This document shows, piece after piece, positions 33,975-43,860 of a stretch of 64,000 bases of DNA. Origin of the DNA: Sediminibacter sp. Hel_I_10 (lineage in GTDB: Bacteria > Bacteroidota > Bacteroidia > Flavobacteriales > Flavobacteriaceae); contig NZ_JHZX01000001.1 of NCBI RefSeq assembly GCF_000688335.1, forward strand, positions 3,844,001 to 3,908,000, written 5' to 3'. The notes under the pieces were generated by a model. That model searched no databases. It was not told the DNA's origin and saw nothing but the letters and a program-made list of their open reading frames with translations. The translations under genes were made by a program, and so were the position numbers. Numbering within the stretch: position 1 is the first letter of the stretch; each line of letters begins with the position of its first letter.

Positions 33975-34937
33975 CTAAGCTTCCTGGGTTTTTAAAATAC
34001 TAATAATTTGTTCTGCGAGTTCAGTACCAATTCTATCTTGAGCTTCATTAGTAGCAGCACCAATATGTGGTGTTAATGAGATTCTACCATTCATTAATAC
34101 TTGAACAGCTGGTGTAGGCTCACTTTCAAAGGTGTCTAAACCAGCAAAAGCTACTTTTCCAGTTTCTAGAACTTTTACTAAAGCGACTTCATCAATGACG
34201 CCTCCTCTTGCGGCATTAATTAATCCTACGCCGTCTTTCATCATTCCTAATTCTTTTTCACCAATAATATAACCATCTTGTGCGGGTACATGTAAGGTAA
34301 TAAAGTCTGCTTGCTTGAGAATATCATCCATTGGTTGGGTTTCTATTTCTACATTGATGTATTGCCCATTGTAAAATTCAACCTTAATGTCTGCTTTGCC
34401 TACAAATTTATCGCTAGCAATCACTTTCATTCCAACCCCTAAAGCAATTTTTGCAACTTCTCTACCAATTCGGCCAAAGCCTATAATCCCCAAGGTTTTT
34501 CCTCTAAGTTCTACCCCTTTAGCATAATTTTTCTTAAGATCTTTAAATTTGGTATCACCATCTAATGGCATGTGTCTATTAGAGTCGTGTAGAAAACGTA
34601 CCCCACCAAACAAGTGAGCAAAAACTAATTCTGCAACAGATTGAGAAGATGCAGCAGGCGTATTGATGACGTGTTTTCCTTTACTTCTTGCATATTCTAC
34701 ATCGATATTATCCATACCAACACCACCGCGTCCAATAACTTTTAAATTATCGCAAGCATCAATTAAGTCTTTGCGAACTGTTGTTGCACTTCTCACTAAA
34801 AGGACATCAACGTTGTTGGTGTTAATGTAATTTGTTAGTTGCTCTTGGGCTACAGTTGTAGTTTCTACTTCAAAACCGCCTTGTTTCAAGGCTTCAATTC
34901 CGCTTTGTGAGATACCGTCGTTTGCTAATACTTTCAT
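33975..34937 (-). CDS. serA: D-3-phosphoglycerate dehydrogenase, short type
   Basis: A 320-residue NAD-dependent D-2-hydroxyacid dehydrogenase. The substrate-domain start is KVLANDGISQSGIEAL; VIGRGGVGMDNIDVEYA, the Rossmann GIIGFGRIGREVA, AARGGVIDEVAL and the catalytic His segment TPHIGAATNEAQ are all present. It oxidises 3-phosphoglycerate to 3-phosphohydroxypyruvate, the first step of serine synthesis. It has no ACT domain, so the common allosteric inhibition by serine through that domain is absent. It lies 88 bases after serC on the same strand, which fixes the assignment to serA rather than another 2-hydroxyacid dehydrogenase. Confidence 0.93.
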   Translation of the reverse strand: MKVLANDGISQSGIEALKQGGFEVETTTVAQEQLTNYINTNNVDVLLVRSATTVRKDLIDACDNLKVIGRGGVGMDNIDVEYARSKGKHVINTPAASSQSVAELVFAHLFGGVRFLHDSNRHMPLDGDTKFKDLKKNYAKGVELRGKTLGIIGFGRIGREVAKIALGVGMKVIASDKFVGKADIKVEFYNGQYINVEIETQPMDDILKQADFITLHVPAQDGYIIGEKELGMMKDGVGLINAARGGVIDEVALVKVLETGKVAFAGLDTFESEPTPAVQVLMNGRISLTPHIGAATNEAQDRIGTELAEQIISILKTQEA

Positions 34938-35025
34938 ATTAATTTTTATTATTTTTTAGATAAAAACTAGGTCTAGCTTTTATCTTTTTAGTTATTATGT
35001 GGGTTAAGTATGCTAACTCTAATTG

Positions 35026-36090
35026 TTAAGCTTTACGCTCTAATTCACTCATGACATCTACCAATACGCCAACACTTTCTAATGGCATGGCATTGTACAT
35101 CGATGCTCTATAGCCTCCAACGCTTCTATGACCGTTAATACCGTTGATATTAGCGTCTTTAACCATTGTTTCAAAAGTATCCTTAAGGTTTTCATTTTCT
35201 AAAGTGAAGGTGGCATTCATTATTGACCGGTCTCCTTCAGCAGCAAAACCTTTAAAAAGCGGATTTAAATCAATTTCAGAATAAATCAATTGGGCTTTCT
35301 TCTTATTTTCTTTTTCAATCGCAGCAATGCCTCCTAAGCTTTTTAACCATTGCAGTGTGAGCATAGAAACGTATACAGCAAAAACAGGAGGCGTGTTATA
35401 CATGCTGCCTTTACTAATATGTACGCTATAATCCATCATAGATGGAATTTTACGAGAAACTTTACCTAGAATATCTTCTTTAACTACAACAAGCGTTGTG
35501 CCAGCCGGACCCATATTTTTTTGTGCACCCGCATAAATTAAACTGAATTTAGAAAAATCCAATTCACGAGAAAAAATATCACTACTCATATCACAAACCA
35601 TTGGGATCGGTGAGTTTGGAAATTCTTTAATCTGTGTTCCAAAAATGGTATTATTTGAAGTACAGTGAAAATAATCGTGATCTTCTGGAATACTATATCC
35701 TTTTGGGATGTAGTTGTAATTAGCCTCTTTAGAAGATCCTACTTCTAAAATATCGTCATAAATTTTAGCTTCTTTGATGGCTTTATCACTCCAAGTTCCT
35801 GTATTGAGATAAGCCGCTCTTTTTTCTAAAAGATTTAAGGCTACCATTAAAAATTGCGTACTGGCGCCTCCTTGTAAAAACAATGCCTTATAGCCCTTTC
35901 CTTCAAGACCTAAAAGCTCTAAAGCCAATGCTCTTGCATTTTCCATAACATCGACAAAGGCCTTGCTACGGTGAGAGATTTCTAAAATTGAAAGTCCGTC
36001 ATTATTGAAATCCAATATAGACTGTGATGCCTTTTCAAAGACTTCTTGTGGCAATATGCAAGGACCAGCACTAAAATTATGTTTTTTCAT
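35026..36090 (-). CDS. serC: phosphoserine aminotransferase
   Basis: A 354-residue PLP enzyme of fold type I. MKKHNFSAGPCILPQEV starts the family, with LFLQGGASTQFLMV, and SLIYAGAQKNMGPAGTTLVVV carrying the PLP lysine (QK-NMGPAG). SIMNATFTL and GHRSVGGYRASMYNAMPLE end it. It converts 3-phosphohydroxypyruvate and glutamate to phosphoserine, the second step of the serine pathway, and can also act in pyridoxine synthesis in some bacteria. A serB phosphatase gene is not in the window. The promoter upstream has both -33 and -7 boxes. Confidence 0.96.
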   Translation of the reverse strand: MKKHNFSAGPCILPQEVFEKASQSILDFNNDGLSILEISHRSKAFVDVMENARALALELLGLEGKGYKALFLQGGASTQFLMVALNLLEKRAAYLNTGTWSDKAIKEAKIYDDILEVGSSKEANYNYIPKGYSIPEDHDYFHCTSNNTIFGTQIKEFPNSPIPMVCDMSSDIFSRELDFSKFSLIYAGAQKNMGPAGTTLVVVKEDILGKVSRKIPSMMDYSVHISKGSMYNTPPVFAVYVSMLTLQWLKSLGGIAAIEKENKKKAQLIYSEIDLNPLFKGFAAEGDRSIMNATFTLENENLKDTFETMVKDANINGINGHRSVGGYRASMYNAMPLESVGVLVDVMSELERKA

Positions 36091-36154
36091 GAAGATATAG
36101 TTTGTTCTGAAATTTCAGAATGCGATTAATGTTGATTTTTTGAATAGTGTTTTA

Positions 36155-36185
36155 CAAATGTAAGGGTATCCAATTCACTAACAAA
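36155..36185 (-). promoter_or_regulatory. Bacteroidota promoter of the serC-serA operon
   Basis: On the minus strand TTTG (36185-36182), a 19-base spacer and TACATTTG (36162-36155) fit the TTTG / TAnnTTTG consensus exactly. It lies 65 bases before the serC start. Confidence 0.7.
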
Positions 36186-36230
36186 GGTGGTAAATTCTCA
36201 AAAAAAAAGGGTTAAGAAAATGATAACTTA

Positions 36231-37292
36231 TTAACAGATTGTCAACGCAAACGAAATAGTATCAACATCATCGGCATAGTCCCATAGGTTTGGCAATTGG
36301 GTTTGTCCAAATTCAATTTCACTTGCTTTAAAGCCACTTGCTACAACACATTGAATTTGATCTTTTTTATTTTCGATTTCGGTTTGTAATGCCGCTTTAG
36401 AATCATAATATTCGTAGAATAGCGTCGCAATAGGAGAGGCGAAACTTTCATCTTCTTTAATCATTAAAAAGCCATTTTCAAGCATTTGAAATTCGCTCAT
36501 TAAATAAACGGCCTTATTGTAATCGTAATTATTAGCGTATTTGTTTTGGTGAATAATGGGATGCCAGTTATACATTGCTTTAAAAAACAGCTCAAAGTCA
36601 TAGTCTTTAGGCACATAAAGCTTGGATACATTTCTACAGCCTAAGCCATAATACCTAAAAATATCTTCGGAAAGTGCTTTAAGTTGATCTTCATTTTCCT
36701 TTCCGGTAAGGATGGCAATAGAGTTTCGGTTTTTTCTAATGATGGACGGCTTATCTTTAAAGTAATATTCAAAATATCTAGCGGTATTATTGCTTCCTGT
36801 AGCAATAACCGCATCAAAATTCTCTAATTTACCTTCCGTAAATCGTATTCTATTTCGAAAACCGGGCTCCACATATTCCAAATATTTGGCCAAGTAGGGC
36901 AGTAGGTGCTTATCATTAGAAGATTGCTTTACCAATACCGAATGATCAGAAATAAGTACCGAAATAAAATCATGAAACCCAACCAAAGGGATGTTTCCGG
37001 CCATGACGATTGCAATGGTCTTAGGTGTTTCAATATGAAATGTATACTTGCTTACCCATTGTTTGATCTGATTTTCTTTTAATTGTTGAGACCAGCCTTC
37101 TAATGCGAAGCATATGTTTTCTTTAGTGAACCAACCGTTAGTTTCACTGGCGAGTTTCATTTGATGCTGAAATCCTTCAAAAAAAACATCATTATGGAGA
37201 ATAGCATCGTTACGTGTGATGCCTTCTGTTGAAAATTGACTTAGAAACTTGCCTAAATGAGTTAAAGCGTTAATTCTTTGTTGTAAATCCAT
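36231..37292 (-). CDS. LuxC-like acyl-CoA reductase
   Basis: A 353-residue member of the acyl-CoA reductase (LuxC) family. IAIVMAGNIPLVGFHDFISVLISDHSVLVKQSSND, DAVIATGSNNTARYFEYYFKDKPSIIRKNRNSIAILTG and YYGLGCRNVSKLYVP are family motifs; the last contains the catalytic Cys (GLGCRNVS). The enzyme reduces acyl-CoA or an acyl-enzyme to the aldehyde with NADPH. In Bacteroidota this gene commonly sits between ferredoxin and serC, as here, and its physiological substrate is not established. Cytoplasmic, divergent from the ferredoxin gene. Confidence 0.9.
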   Translation of the reverse strand: MDLQQRINALTHLGKFLSQFSTEGITRNDAILHNDVFFEGFQHQMKLASETNGWFTKENICFALEGWSQQLKENQIKQWVSKYTFHIETPKTIAIVMAGNIPLVGFHDFISVLISDHSVLVKQSSNDKHLLPYLAKYLEYVEPGFRNRIRFTEGKLENFDAVIATGSNNTARYFEYYFKDKPSIIRKNRNSIAILTGKENEDQLKALSEDIFRYYGLGCRNVSKLYVPKDYDFELFFKAMYNWHPIIHQNKYANNYDYNKAVYLMSEFQMLENGFLMIKEDESFASPIATLFYEYYDSKAALQTEIENKKDQIQCVVASGFKASEIEFGQTQLPNLWDYADDVDTISFALTIC

Positions 37293-37298
37293 AAGGGG

Positions 37299-37330
37299 TT
37301 TGGTTAAACGAGGTATAGGCGTTATTTTTG
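37299..37330 (+). promoter_or_regulatory. promoter of the ferredoxin gene, overlapping a divergent one
   Basis: TTTG at 37299-37302, a 20-base spacer and TATTTTTG at 37323-37330 fit the Bacteroidota consensus, 49 bases before the ferredoxin start. On the opposite strand TAAATTTG (37355-37348) is a -7 box for the acyl-CoA reductase gene, so the two promoters are interleaved. Confidence 0.65.
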
Positions 37331-37378
37331 CAAGCGTTTTAAGAATGCAAATTTAGGAAACAAAAACGAAAGATTACT

Positions 37379-37732
37379 ATGGCGATTGTAATAACAGATG
37401 AGTGTATCAATTGTGGCGCATGTGAGCCAGAATGTCCAAATACAGCTATTTACGAAGGTGCTGATGATTGGCGCTATAAAGACGGTACAAGTTTAGAAGG
37501 AAATGTGGTTTTGCCTAACGGTAATGCCGTTGATGCAGAAGAGGCACAAGAGCCTGTAAGTGATGAGATTTATTACATTGTACCAGATAAGTGTACAGAA
37601 TGTAAAGGCTTTCATGAGGAGCCGCAGTGCGCTGCAGTGTGTCCTGTAGATTGTTGTGTGCCTGATGATGAGCATGTAGAATCTGAAGAGGTGCTTTTAG
37701 GAAAGCAACGCTTTATGCATCCTGAAGATTAA
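37379..37732 (+). CDS. 2[4Fe-4S] ferredoxin
   Basis: A 117-residue electron carrier. The N-terminal cluster motif is [13 protein letters not shown]. The second motif [22 protein letters not shown] has an insertion of about eight residues between its second and third Cys, typical of the Bacteroidota and Azotobacter-type ferredoxins. An acidic insertion of about 45 residues ([35 protein letters not shown]) separates the motifs. Cytoplasmic. Its gene is divergent from the acyl-CoA reductase, with interleaved promoters; a partner reductase is not identifiable in the window. Confidence 0.95.
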   Translation: MAIVITDECINCGACEPECPNTAIYEGADDWRYKDGTSLEGNVVLPNGNAVDAEEAQEPVSDEIYYIVPDKCTECKGFHEEPQCAAVCPVDCCVPDDEHVESEEVLLGKQRFMHPED

Positions 37733-37752
37733 ATGAAAATGAGATAATATAT

Positions 37753-37785
37753 AAAAGCCCTAAATCAATATTTAGGGCTTTTTTT
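37753..37785 (+). terminator. intrinsic terminator after ferredoxin
   Basis: AAAAGCCCTAAA at 37753-37764 pairs with TTTAGGGCTTTT at 37771-37782, followed by more T. It lies 20 bases after the stop codon. Confidence 0.92.
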
Positions 37786-37812
37786 ATATCAGAATAATTG
37801 GGTTCTCTAATT

Positions 37813-38946
37813 TTATTTCATGGCAGAAAGCTCAAATACTAGATATTGCATCAGTCGCTCAACGCTGGTAGCTTCGTCTGTTTCATTTTCAGTATGAAAA
37901 GAAGAGTAGAGCACAGCGCCTTCATCATGTAAAAAGGTATAAGCTAAGTATTTGCTTTCGCTTATTCCATTATATTCTACAGGCCCGTATAACCAAGGTA
38001 TTACCGTTTCGGTATCATAGGTGTCAACCACTTGCCAAGAGCTAAGAAATTCATCTATTGTCACGGTATTGTCCGTTAATTCTATTTCAAAATTGAGTGA
38101 CAACCAGCTGGCAAGATCTTCATTTAATAATTCAGCTTCGGTAGATAATGATGTACCAGAATGGATAGGTTGGTAAAAATCAATATAATCTTCACCGCCA
38201 TTAGTGATATCCTCTAAGTAAGCAAACGCCCAATCTGTAGCATATAAGAGTCCGCCATTTGCTACATAATTTGTTAGATTGTTGCTAAATTCTATTTTAC
38301 TTTCATTTAAACCACAATTTAAAAAGATGATATCATAGCTGTTCAAAAGATCGGGAGACTCAATTAAATCTGCAAAATCAAAATCTACATTAGGTTGCAA
38401 TTGAGAATTAGTGGTTCTATTCATGTGAGATAGACTATTGCCATGGCTTTTATGAGGTTCTGCTTGAGAACGGCCAAAAATATTTTGTCCTTCTATAATA
38501 TCAAAAAGTGGTTCTTGGGTTTCAGGGTTAACGAGACCTATATTGTACAGCACATCTTCGATATGATCATAGCTTCCGGTAACAACTGCAATATTTGGAA
38601 GATCTGTTACGGCAATAGTTTCTAAAATAATTTCTAGAAGGTCATTTGCATCATCAATGGTTACGGTTCTTGAAGCCGAAAATAAACCTTTAGAAAGCCG
38701 AATATCATAAGTGCCAGGAGTCAACTCTTCTAAACTAAACTCACCTAAACTGTTGGTCATTTGTGTTTTCAATAACAGGCCTTCCTTGAAGAGTTCGATT
38801 TTAGCTTTTGAAATAGCGTCTTCACCATTTGGAGTTACAAACTTGCCAGATATAAGATAGGCACCGGTAGTATCGGTTTCTGTTTTATCATCTGAGCAAG
38901 CAAAGAGCGTTAATAATAGGAGTAGAAGGCTAATTGATTTTTTCAT
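37813..38946 (-). CDS. lipoprotein with carboxypeptidase-regulatory-like and GATase-like parts
   Basis: A 377-residue protein with the start at ATG 38946 (MKKSISLLLLLLTLFACSDDK). The lipobox is LFAC. Residues about 28-110 form a carboxypeptidase regulatory-like beta-sandwich (SGKFVTPNGEDAISKAKIELFKEG, TNSLGEFSLEELTPGTYDIRL). Residues about 120-377 look like a class I GATase-type fold as in DUF4350/ThuA-like proteins (IAVVTGSYDHIEDVLYNIG, SYDIIFLNCGLNESK, YVANGGLLYATDWAFAYLED). No catalytic residues could be assigned with confidence. It should be anchored in the outer membrane. It stands alone. Function unknown. Confidence 0.75.
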   Translation of the reverse strand: MKKSISLLLLLLTLFACSDDKTETDTTGAYLISGKFVTPNGEDAISKAKIELFKEGLLLKTQMTNSLGEFSLEELTPGTYDIRLSKGLFSASRTVTIDDANDLLEIILETIAVTDLPNIAVVTGSYDHIEDVLYNIGLVNPETQEPLFDIIEGQNIFGRSQAEPHKSHGNSLSHMNRTTNSQLQPNVDFDFADLIESPDLLNSYDIIFLNCGLNESKIEFSNNLTNYVANGGLLYATDWAFAYLEDITNGGEDYIDFYQPIHSGTSLSTEAELLNEDLASWLSLNFEIELTDNTVTIDEFLSSWQVVDTYDTETVIPWLYGPVEYNGISESKYLAYTFLHDEGAVLYSSFHTENETDEATSVERLMQYLVFELSAMK

Positions 38947-39270
38947 TGTTAGAGGGTTATATGGATTAATTTGAAAATACAGATTCTTAAAGATATAAAA
39001 ACACAAGTATATCTATCTATTTAACAGTTAAGATGCGTTTTTCCCTACGTTTCAATGAGATATTTAAATTTTTTCTAAATTTTTTTTTTGTTAAATGGGT
39101 TGAAGGTTTGATTCTTTATAAGAAACTAAAGTCGAAATCGTTTTAAAAAAGTCTTAATTGTAGGATGATTTCTAATGATAAACTATAAGTAAAGTCATGC
39201 TTAAATACTTATATTTGCACTCGCAAAAAAAAGATTTTCGTTTACACGGAAACTATTAAATACATTATTA
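38947..39270. other. divergent intergenic region, lipoprotein / ychF
   Basis: AT-rich, with no ORF or RNA gene recognised. It contains TATATTTG followed by CA (39210-39217), a -7 box for ychF, 54 bases before its start; no matching -33 box is seen. Confidence 0.45.
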
Positions 39271-40365
39271 ATGAAAGCTGGAATTGTAGGATTACCAAAC
39301 GTAGGAAAATCGACCTTATTTAATTGTTTATCAAATGCCAAGGCTCAAAGTGCAAACTTTCCGTTTTGTACTATTGAACCAAATATTGGGGTTGTCAATG
39401 TTCCGGACCCAAGACTGGAAAAGCTAGAAAGTTTAGTAAATCCTGAGCGGGTTATGCCAGCTACAGTTGAGATTGTAGATATTGCAGGTCTTGTAAAAGG
39501 CGCTAGTAAAGGAGAAGGTTTAGGAAATCAATTTTTAGCAAATATTCGTGAAACAGATGCCATTCTTCATGTTTTGCGTTGTTTTGATAATGAAAACATT
39601 ATACACGTTGATGGTAACGTCAACCCAATTCGAGATAAGGAAACCATTGATATGGAACTCCAATTGAAAGATTTGGAAACAGTAGATAAAAAATTAGATA
39701 AAGTAAAGCGTGCTGCAAAAACAGGTAATAAAGAAGCTCAAAAAGAAGAGGCTGTTTTGCTTAAGCTGAAAGCAGGATTAGAGGCAGGAACATCTGTAAG
39801 AGCTTTGGAATTTAGCGAAGATGACTATAACGATTTTGTTAATCCAGCTCAACTTATTACCGATAAACCTGTAATGTACGTTTGTAATGTTGATGAAGGA
39901 AGTGCAACTACAGGAAATGCATACGTAGACAAAGTGCTTGAAGCCGTAAAAGATGAAAATGCTGAAGTTTTGGTACTTGCTGTAGGTACAGAGGCCGATA
40001 TTAATGAATTGGATGACTACGAAGAGCGCAAAATGTTTCTTCAAGATATTGGTTTAGCTGAGGCTGGTTCTGCAAAGCTGATTAGATCTGCTTATAAATT
40101 ATTAAACCAACAGACGTATTTTACGGCTGGTGTAAAAGAGGTTCGTGCTTGGACTATAGATGTTGGGTCTACAGCACCTCAAGCCGCAGGTGTGATTCAT
40201 ACCGATTTTGAAAAAGGCTTTATTAGAGCAGAAGTCATCGCTTATGATGATTTTGTATCTCATGGTAATGAGGCTAAAGTAAAAGAAGCAGGAAAAATGC
40301 GTGTTGAGGGTAAAAATTACACGGTTAAGGATGGTGATGTGATGCATTTCTTATTTAACGTATAG
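39271..40365 (+). CDS. ychF: redox-regulated ATPase YchF
   Basis: A 364-residue Obg-family P-loop protein. G1 is [11 protein letters not shown] (about 7-17), followed by FPFCTIEPN, the switch [21 protein letters not shown], a G4 variant CNVDE (NxxE instead of NKxD) that explains the preference for ATP, and a C-terminal TGS domain ([13 protein letters not shown] to VMHFLFNV). YchF binds ribosomes and takes part in stress and translation-start control. The length is canonical. A single gene, with a strong terminator following. Confidence 0.97.
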   Translation: MKAGIVGLPNVGKSTLFNCLSNAKAQSANFPFCTIEPNIGVVNVPDPRLEKLESLVNPERVMPATVEIVDIAGLVKGASKGEGLGNQFLANIRETDAILHVLRCFDNENIIHVDGNVNPIRDKETIDMELQLKDLETVDKKLDKVKRAAKTGNKEAQKEEAVLLKLKAGLEAGTSVRALEFSEDDYNDFVNPAQLITDKPVMYVCNVDEGSATTGNAYVDKVLEAVKDENAEVLVLAVGTEADINELDDYEERKMFLQDIGLAEAGSAKLIRSAYKLLNQQTYFTAGVKEVRAWTIDVGSTAPQAAGVIHTDFEKGFIRAEVIAYDDFVSHGNEAKVKEAGKMRVEGKNYTVKDGDVMHFLFNV

Positions 40366-40389
40366 TATACCAATTAAAACTCACATTGT

Positions 40390-40434
40390 AAAAAAAAGCA
40401 AGCCTAAAATAGAACTATTTCAGGCTTGTTTTTT
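40390..40434. terminator. bidirectional terminator after ychF
   Basis: CAAGCCT at 40399-40405 pairs with AGGCTTG at 40422-40428, and AAATAG with CTATTT inside. A-rich and T-rich flanks allow use from ychF (plus) and from the convergent PAP2 gene (minus). Confidence 0.85.
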
Positions 40435-40479
40435 AATGTAATAACTTCTATAAATTTTCCTTTACAGAATAACGGAGCT

Positions 40480-41304
40480 TTAAAACTTAAAGCTTAAACC
40501 CACGCCTTGATAACGTTCTCCTTTAGGGGTTAGATCTGTAAACGTTCCAAAACTGAGTTTTTGTTCGTTACCCTTTTTGTGTAATTCTGGAGTATAATAC
40601 CCTACAACAGCGCCTAAACCATAGCCTAAAAGCACGTCAGTTAAAAAGTGTTGTCCAGCCTCCATTCTTAAGTATCCTACTGTGAGTGGTAAAATTGCCG
40701 CTCCCGTCCAAACGTAGGGCACGCCCTTAGAGTCTGGATTAAAATCCTGAAATACTTTTGCAGCAAAAAATGTAGCCGCAGTCGTGGCTGCAACATGTCC
40801 AGAGTAAAATGAGCGCTGCCCGTTATTACGAGTACGTCTTTCATCTGGTATAGCATCGCTGTATACATATGGTCTTGAACGATTCACCAAACCTGCTGTA
40901 ATTGCATATAGGGAGGCTGTTGTTGCTAAACTTTCGATATAAATACCAAATAATTGTCCACTATGTTCATTAGCTTCATCATCAAATAATAATGCAAATG
41001 GCGCTACAAAAGATAGAGCAAATGGAATATCGCTTAATGTACTTGCATCCTCAGAGTCATTTCCTGCAACCCATTTGTCAAGAAAATTAATGTTATCTCT
41101 ATTTGCCAAAACCCGATTAAGCTCTTCCATGCTAATGTCTTCTTTATTTTGAATGAGCAATAATCCACCAGCACTGCCAGCAAGTGCTGCACCAGTCCAA
41201 ATACCATCTGTAGTCCAATTCCATTCATAAGGAGAACTGTTAGTTTGGGAGAAAGTGCTCAAGCTCAAAAGCGCAAAAAGAATAATGATCAAGAGATGTT
41301 TCAT
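40480..41304 (-). CDS. exported PAP2-family phosphatase
   Basis: A 274-residue protein when started at ATG 41304 (MKHLLIIILFALLSLSTFSQ), which gives a clean signal peptide. An ATG at 41322 adds six residues, but a -7 box at 41320-41327 overlaps it, so the transcript should start after it. The PAP2 motifs are NRSRPYVYSDAIPDE, FYSGHVAATTA and MEAGQHFLTDVLLGYGLG. The first motif is a variant of K-x6-RP (only SRPY is clear); SGH and the late His-x3-D are intact. It ends with a hydrophobic-aromatic strand (GVGLSFKF) that could reflect an outer-membrane location. It is unlike the PAP2 protein at 7320 in having a signal peptide. Confidence 0.82.
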   Translation of the reverse strand: MKHLLIIILFALLSLSTFSQTNSSPYEWNWTTDGIWTGAALAGSAGGLLLIQNKEDISMEELNRVLANRDNINFLDKWVAGNDSEDASTLSDIPFALSFVAPFALLFDDEANEHSGQLFGIYIESLATTASLYAITAGLVNRSRPYVYSDAIPDERRTRNNGQRSFYSGHVAATTAATFFAAKVFQDFNPDSKGVPYVWTGAAILPLTVGYLRMEAGQHFLTDVLLGYGLGAVVGYYTPELHKKGNEQKLSFGTFTDLTPKGERYQGVGLSFKF

Positions 41305-41319
41305 GTGTTTATTTTTCGG

Positions 41320-41327
41320 CAAAAATA
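41320..41327 (-). promoter_or_regulatory. -7 box for the PAP2 gene, decides its start
   Basis: On the minus strand TATTTTTG, TAnnTTTG type. Transcription would begin near 41314, after the ATG at 41322, so translation should start at 41304. Confidence 0.45.
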
Positions 41328-41512
41328 GATAACCGCGCTTTCTGTGATTTGCTCAAAAAAGCAAATAAATTAGCTTAAAGCATAAAATCGATAAGAAATA
41401 CTGAGGTTCTCAACAACATTTGTTTTTTATTGTTAATTACTTCGTGGCATCCTTATTTCATTTTTTACGACGTTGTGTTATATTAGCGTACTATCTAACG
41501 CCGCCTTTATTT

Positions 41513-43363
41513 ATGACTGAAGAAACCAAATATACCGAAGACAACATACGCTCGCTGGACTGGAAAGAACACATTCGTATGCGTCCTGGTATGTATATTG
41601 GTAAACTGGGAGACGGCTCTTCACCAGATGATGGTATTTATATTTTATTAAAAGAGGTTTTAGACAATTCCATTGATGAGTATGTGATGGGAGCGGGTAA
41701 AACCATTGAAATTTCCATACAGGGCAATAAGGTAATTGTACGTGATTACGGCCGTGGTATTCCTTTAGGGAAAGTGGTAGATGTAGTGTCTAAAATGAAT
41801 ACTGGTGGTAAGTATGATTCTAGAGCTTTTAAAAAGTCGGTAGGTCTTAATGGTGTTGGTACAAAAGCCGTGAATGCCTTGTCCCATTACTTTAGGGTTG
41901 AATCTAATCGTGATGGTAAATCTGCTGCTGCAGAATTTGAGCAAGGTAATTTGATGGATGAAGAACTTTTGGATGATACCTCACGTCGGAAGGGGACCAA
42001 AGTTTCTTTTATTCCAGATGAAACCATCTTCAAAAATTACAAGTACCGTAATGAGTATGTTGAAAAAATGCTCAAAAACTATGTCTATCTAAATCCTGGG
42101 TTGACTATAGTATTCAACGGAGAAAAATTTTATAGCGAAAACGGACTTAAAGATTTATTATCTGAAAACATTGCCGAATCAGATCGACTTTATCCAATCA
42201 TCCACCTAAAAGGTGATGATATTGAAGTTGCGATAACGCATAGTAGAACTCAATATAGCGAAGAATATAGAAGTTTTGTTAACGGACAGAATACAACACA
42301 GGGTGGAACGCATTTATTGGCATTTCGAGAAGCTTTGGTAAAAACAATTCGCGATTTCTACGGAAAATCATATGAAGCTTCAGATATTAGAAAATCTGTA
42401 GTTTCTGCCATTTCTATCAAAGTCATGGAGCCCGTATTTGAAAGCCAGACTAAAACTAAGTTGGGTTCTACAGATATGGGAGGAGAGCTGCCAACGGTGA
42501 GAACATATATCAATGATTTCTTAAAAAAATATCTAGATAATTACCTTCATAAAAATCCAGAAACCGCAGATAAGATTCAGAGAAAAATACTTCAGGCAGA
42601 GCGCGAACGTAAAGAGCTTTCTGGTATTAGAAAATTAGCTAAAGACAGAGCTAAAAAGGCAAGTCTTCATAATAAAAAACTCAGGGATTGTCGTGTGCAT
42701 TTTGGAGATACTAAAAATGAACGTAATCTAGAAACAACACTCTTTATAACAGAGGGGGATTCTGCTTCGGGAAGTATAACAAAATCAAGAGATGTTAATA
42801 CTCAAGCGGTTTTTAGTTTAAAGGGGAAACCACTCAATAGCTATGGTCTAAGTAAGAAGATTGTGTATGAAAATGAGGAGTTTAACTTGTTACAAGCTGC
42901 GCTTAATATTGAGGATTCTTTAGAAGATCTTCGGTATAATAATGTGGTTATTGCGACAGATGCTGATGTTGATGGCATGCACATTAGACTGTTGCTAATT
43001 ACATTTTTCTTGCAGTTTTTTCCTGAAGTCATTAAGGAAGGCCATTTATATATTCTTCAAACCCCATTATTTAGGGTACGTAATAAAAAAGAGACGATTT
43101 ATTGTTATACTGTAGACGAGCGTATAGCAGCCATAGAGAAATTGAAGCCAAAACCTGAAATTACAAGATTTAAGGGGCTAGGTGAAATCTCACCAGATGA
43201 GTTTGTGCATTTTATTGGCGAAGATATTCGTTTAGATCCTGTAATGCTAGATAAGGATATGTCTATAGAAGAATTGTTGTCATTTTATATGGGTAAAAAC
43301 ACACCTACGAGACAGGAATTCATTATTGATAACCTAAAAGTTGAACTGGATATTGTAGAGTAA
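41513..43363 (+). CDS. parE: DNA topoisomerase IV subunit B
   Basis: A 616-residue GHKL-type ATPase when started at ATG 41513 ([30 protein letters not shown]). The frame is open to 41420 but the extra 31 residues are hydrophobic and not family-like. Motifs: [17 protein letters not shown] (ATP/Mg), [23 protein letters not shown], the QTKTKLGS segment, the Toprim EGDSASGS and [13 protein letters not shown], and PLFRVR. It works with ParC to decatenate daughter chromosomes. A 163-residue gene separates it from parC, all in one orientation with short or overlapping junctions. Confidence 0.96.
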   Translation: MTEETKYTEDNIRSLDWKEHIRMRPGMYIGKLGDGSSPDDGIYILLKEVLDNSIDEYVMGAGKTIEISIQGNKVIVRDYGRGIPLGKVVDVVSKMNTGGKYDSRAFKKSVGLNGVGTKAVNALSHYFRVESNRDGKSAAAEFEQGNLMDEELLDDTSRRKGTKVSFIPDETIFKNYKYRNEYVEKMLKNYVYLNPGLTIVFNGEKFYSENGLKDLLSENIAESDRLYPIIHLKGDDIEVAITHSRTQYSEEYRSFVNGQNTTQGGTHLLAFREALVKTIRDFYGKSYEASDIRKSVVSAISIKVMEPVFESQTKTKLGSTDMGGELPTVRTYINDFLKKYLDNYLHKNPETADKIQRKILQAERERKELSGIRKLAKDRAKKASLHNKKLRDCRVHFGDTKNERNLETTLFITEGDSASGSITKSRDVNTQAVFSLKGKPLNSYGLSKKIVYENEEFNLLQAALNIEDSLEDLRYNNVVIATDADVDGMHIRLLLITFFLQFFPEVIKEGHLYILQTPLFRVRNKKETIYCYTVDERIAAIEKLKPKPEITRFKGLGEISPDEFVHFIGEDIRLDPVMLDKDMSIEELLSFYMGKNTPTRQEFIIDNLKVELDIVE

Positions 43364-43368
43364 CTATC

Positions 43369-43860
43369 ATGCGCACCAATAACGGCAAAGTCAAAAATAC
43401 TATTGTATCGGTTTATTTTATAATGATTGTATTAATCATTGTATTTGCTACTTTATCCCGAATGTTTTCAGATTTTAATACGCACAGTGCCTTAATTCTT
43501 GGTGGTGTGGTCTTAGCTTTTGTGATTATTTTCTTTTTGGTACATAATATTTCAAGATATTTTGAATATGATAGTGATGGTAGAAAAGTAATCATCATTA
43601 ATAAGGGGCTTTTACTTTCTGACCGATTTAATTATAGGGAAACACGATTGGAGTTTGAAAAAGACCGGTTAGAAGCATATAAAATCCACAACTTTTTTTT
43701 CTATAGAACCTTAATTGTTTACACCAAAAATTCAAGAGGTAAAACAAACAAGGAAACGTTTAATATTACTCTTTTGGGCAATAAAAAACGCAGATATATT
43801 AGGCAGTCATTAAGTAAGATTATTAAATTGAACAAAACAGGAGCGATCATTAATGAGTGA
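43369..43860 (+). CDS. membrane protein encoded between parE and parC
   Basis: A 163-residue protein with two membrane segments (about 12-32, VSVYFIMIVLIIVFATLSRMF; about 42-62, LILGGVVLAFVIIFFLVHNI). A cytoplasmic basic C-terminal half follows (YDSDGRKVIIINKGLLLSDRFNYRETRLEFEKDRLEAYKIHNFFFYRTLIVYTK) that looks like a small beta-rich, PH-like domain. It starts 5 bases after parE and overlaps parC by 8 bases. Insertion of this gene between the topoisomerase IV genes is seen in flavobacteria. No function is known, and co-translation with parC is likely. Confidence 0.75.
   Translation: MRTNNGKVKNTIVSVYFIMIVLIIVFATLSRMFSDFNTHSALILGGVVLAFVIIFFLVHNISRYFEYDSDGRKVIIINKGLLLSDRFNYRETRLEFEKDRLEAYKIHNFFFYRTLIVYTKNSRGKTNKETFNITLLGNKKRRYIRQSLSKIIKLNKTGAIINE

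Noticed and set aside
41420-41512. N-terminal extension of parE
   Set aside because: The 31 extra residues are hydrophobic and precede the family start [15 protein letters not shown]; the ATG at 41513 is preferred.
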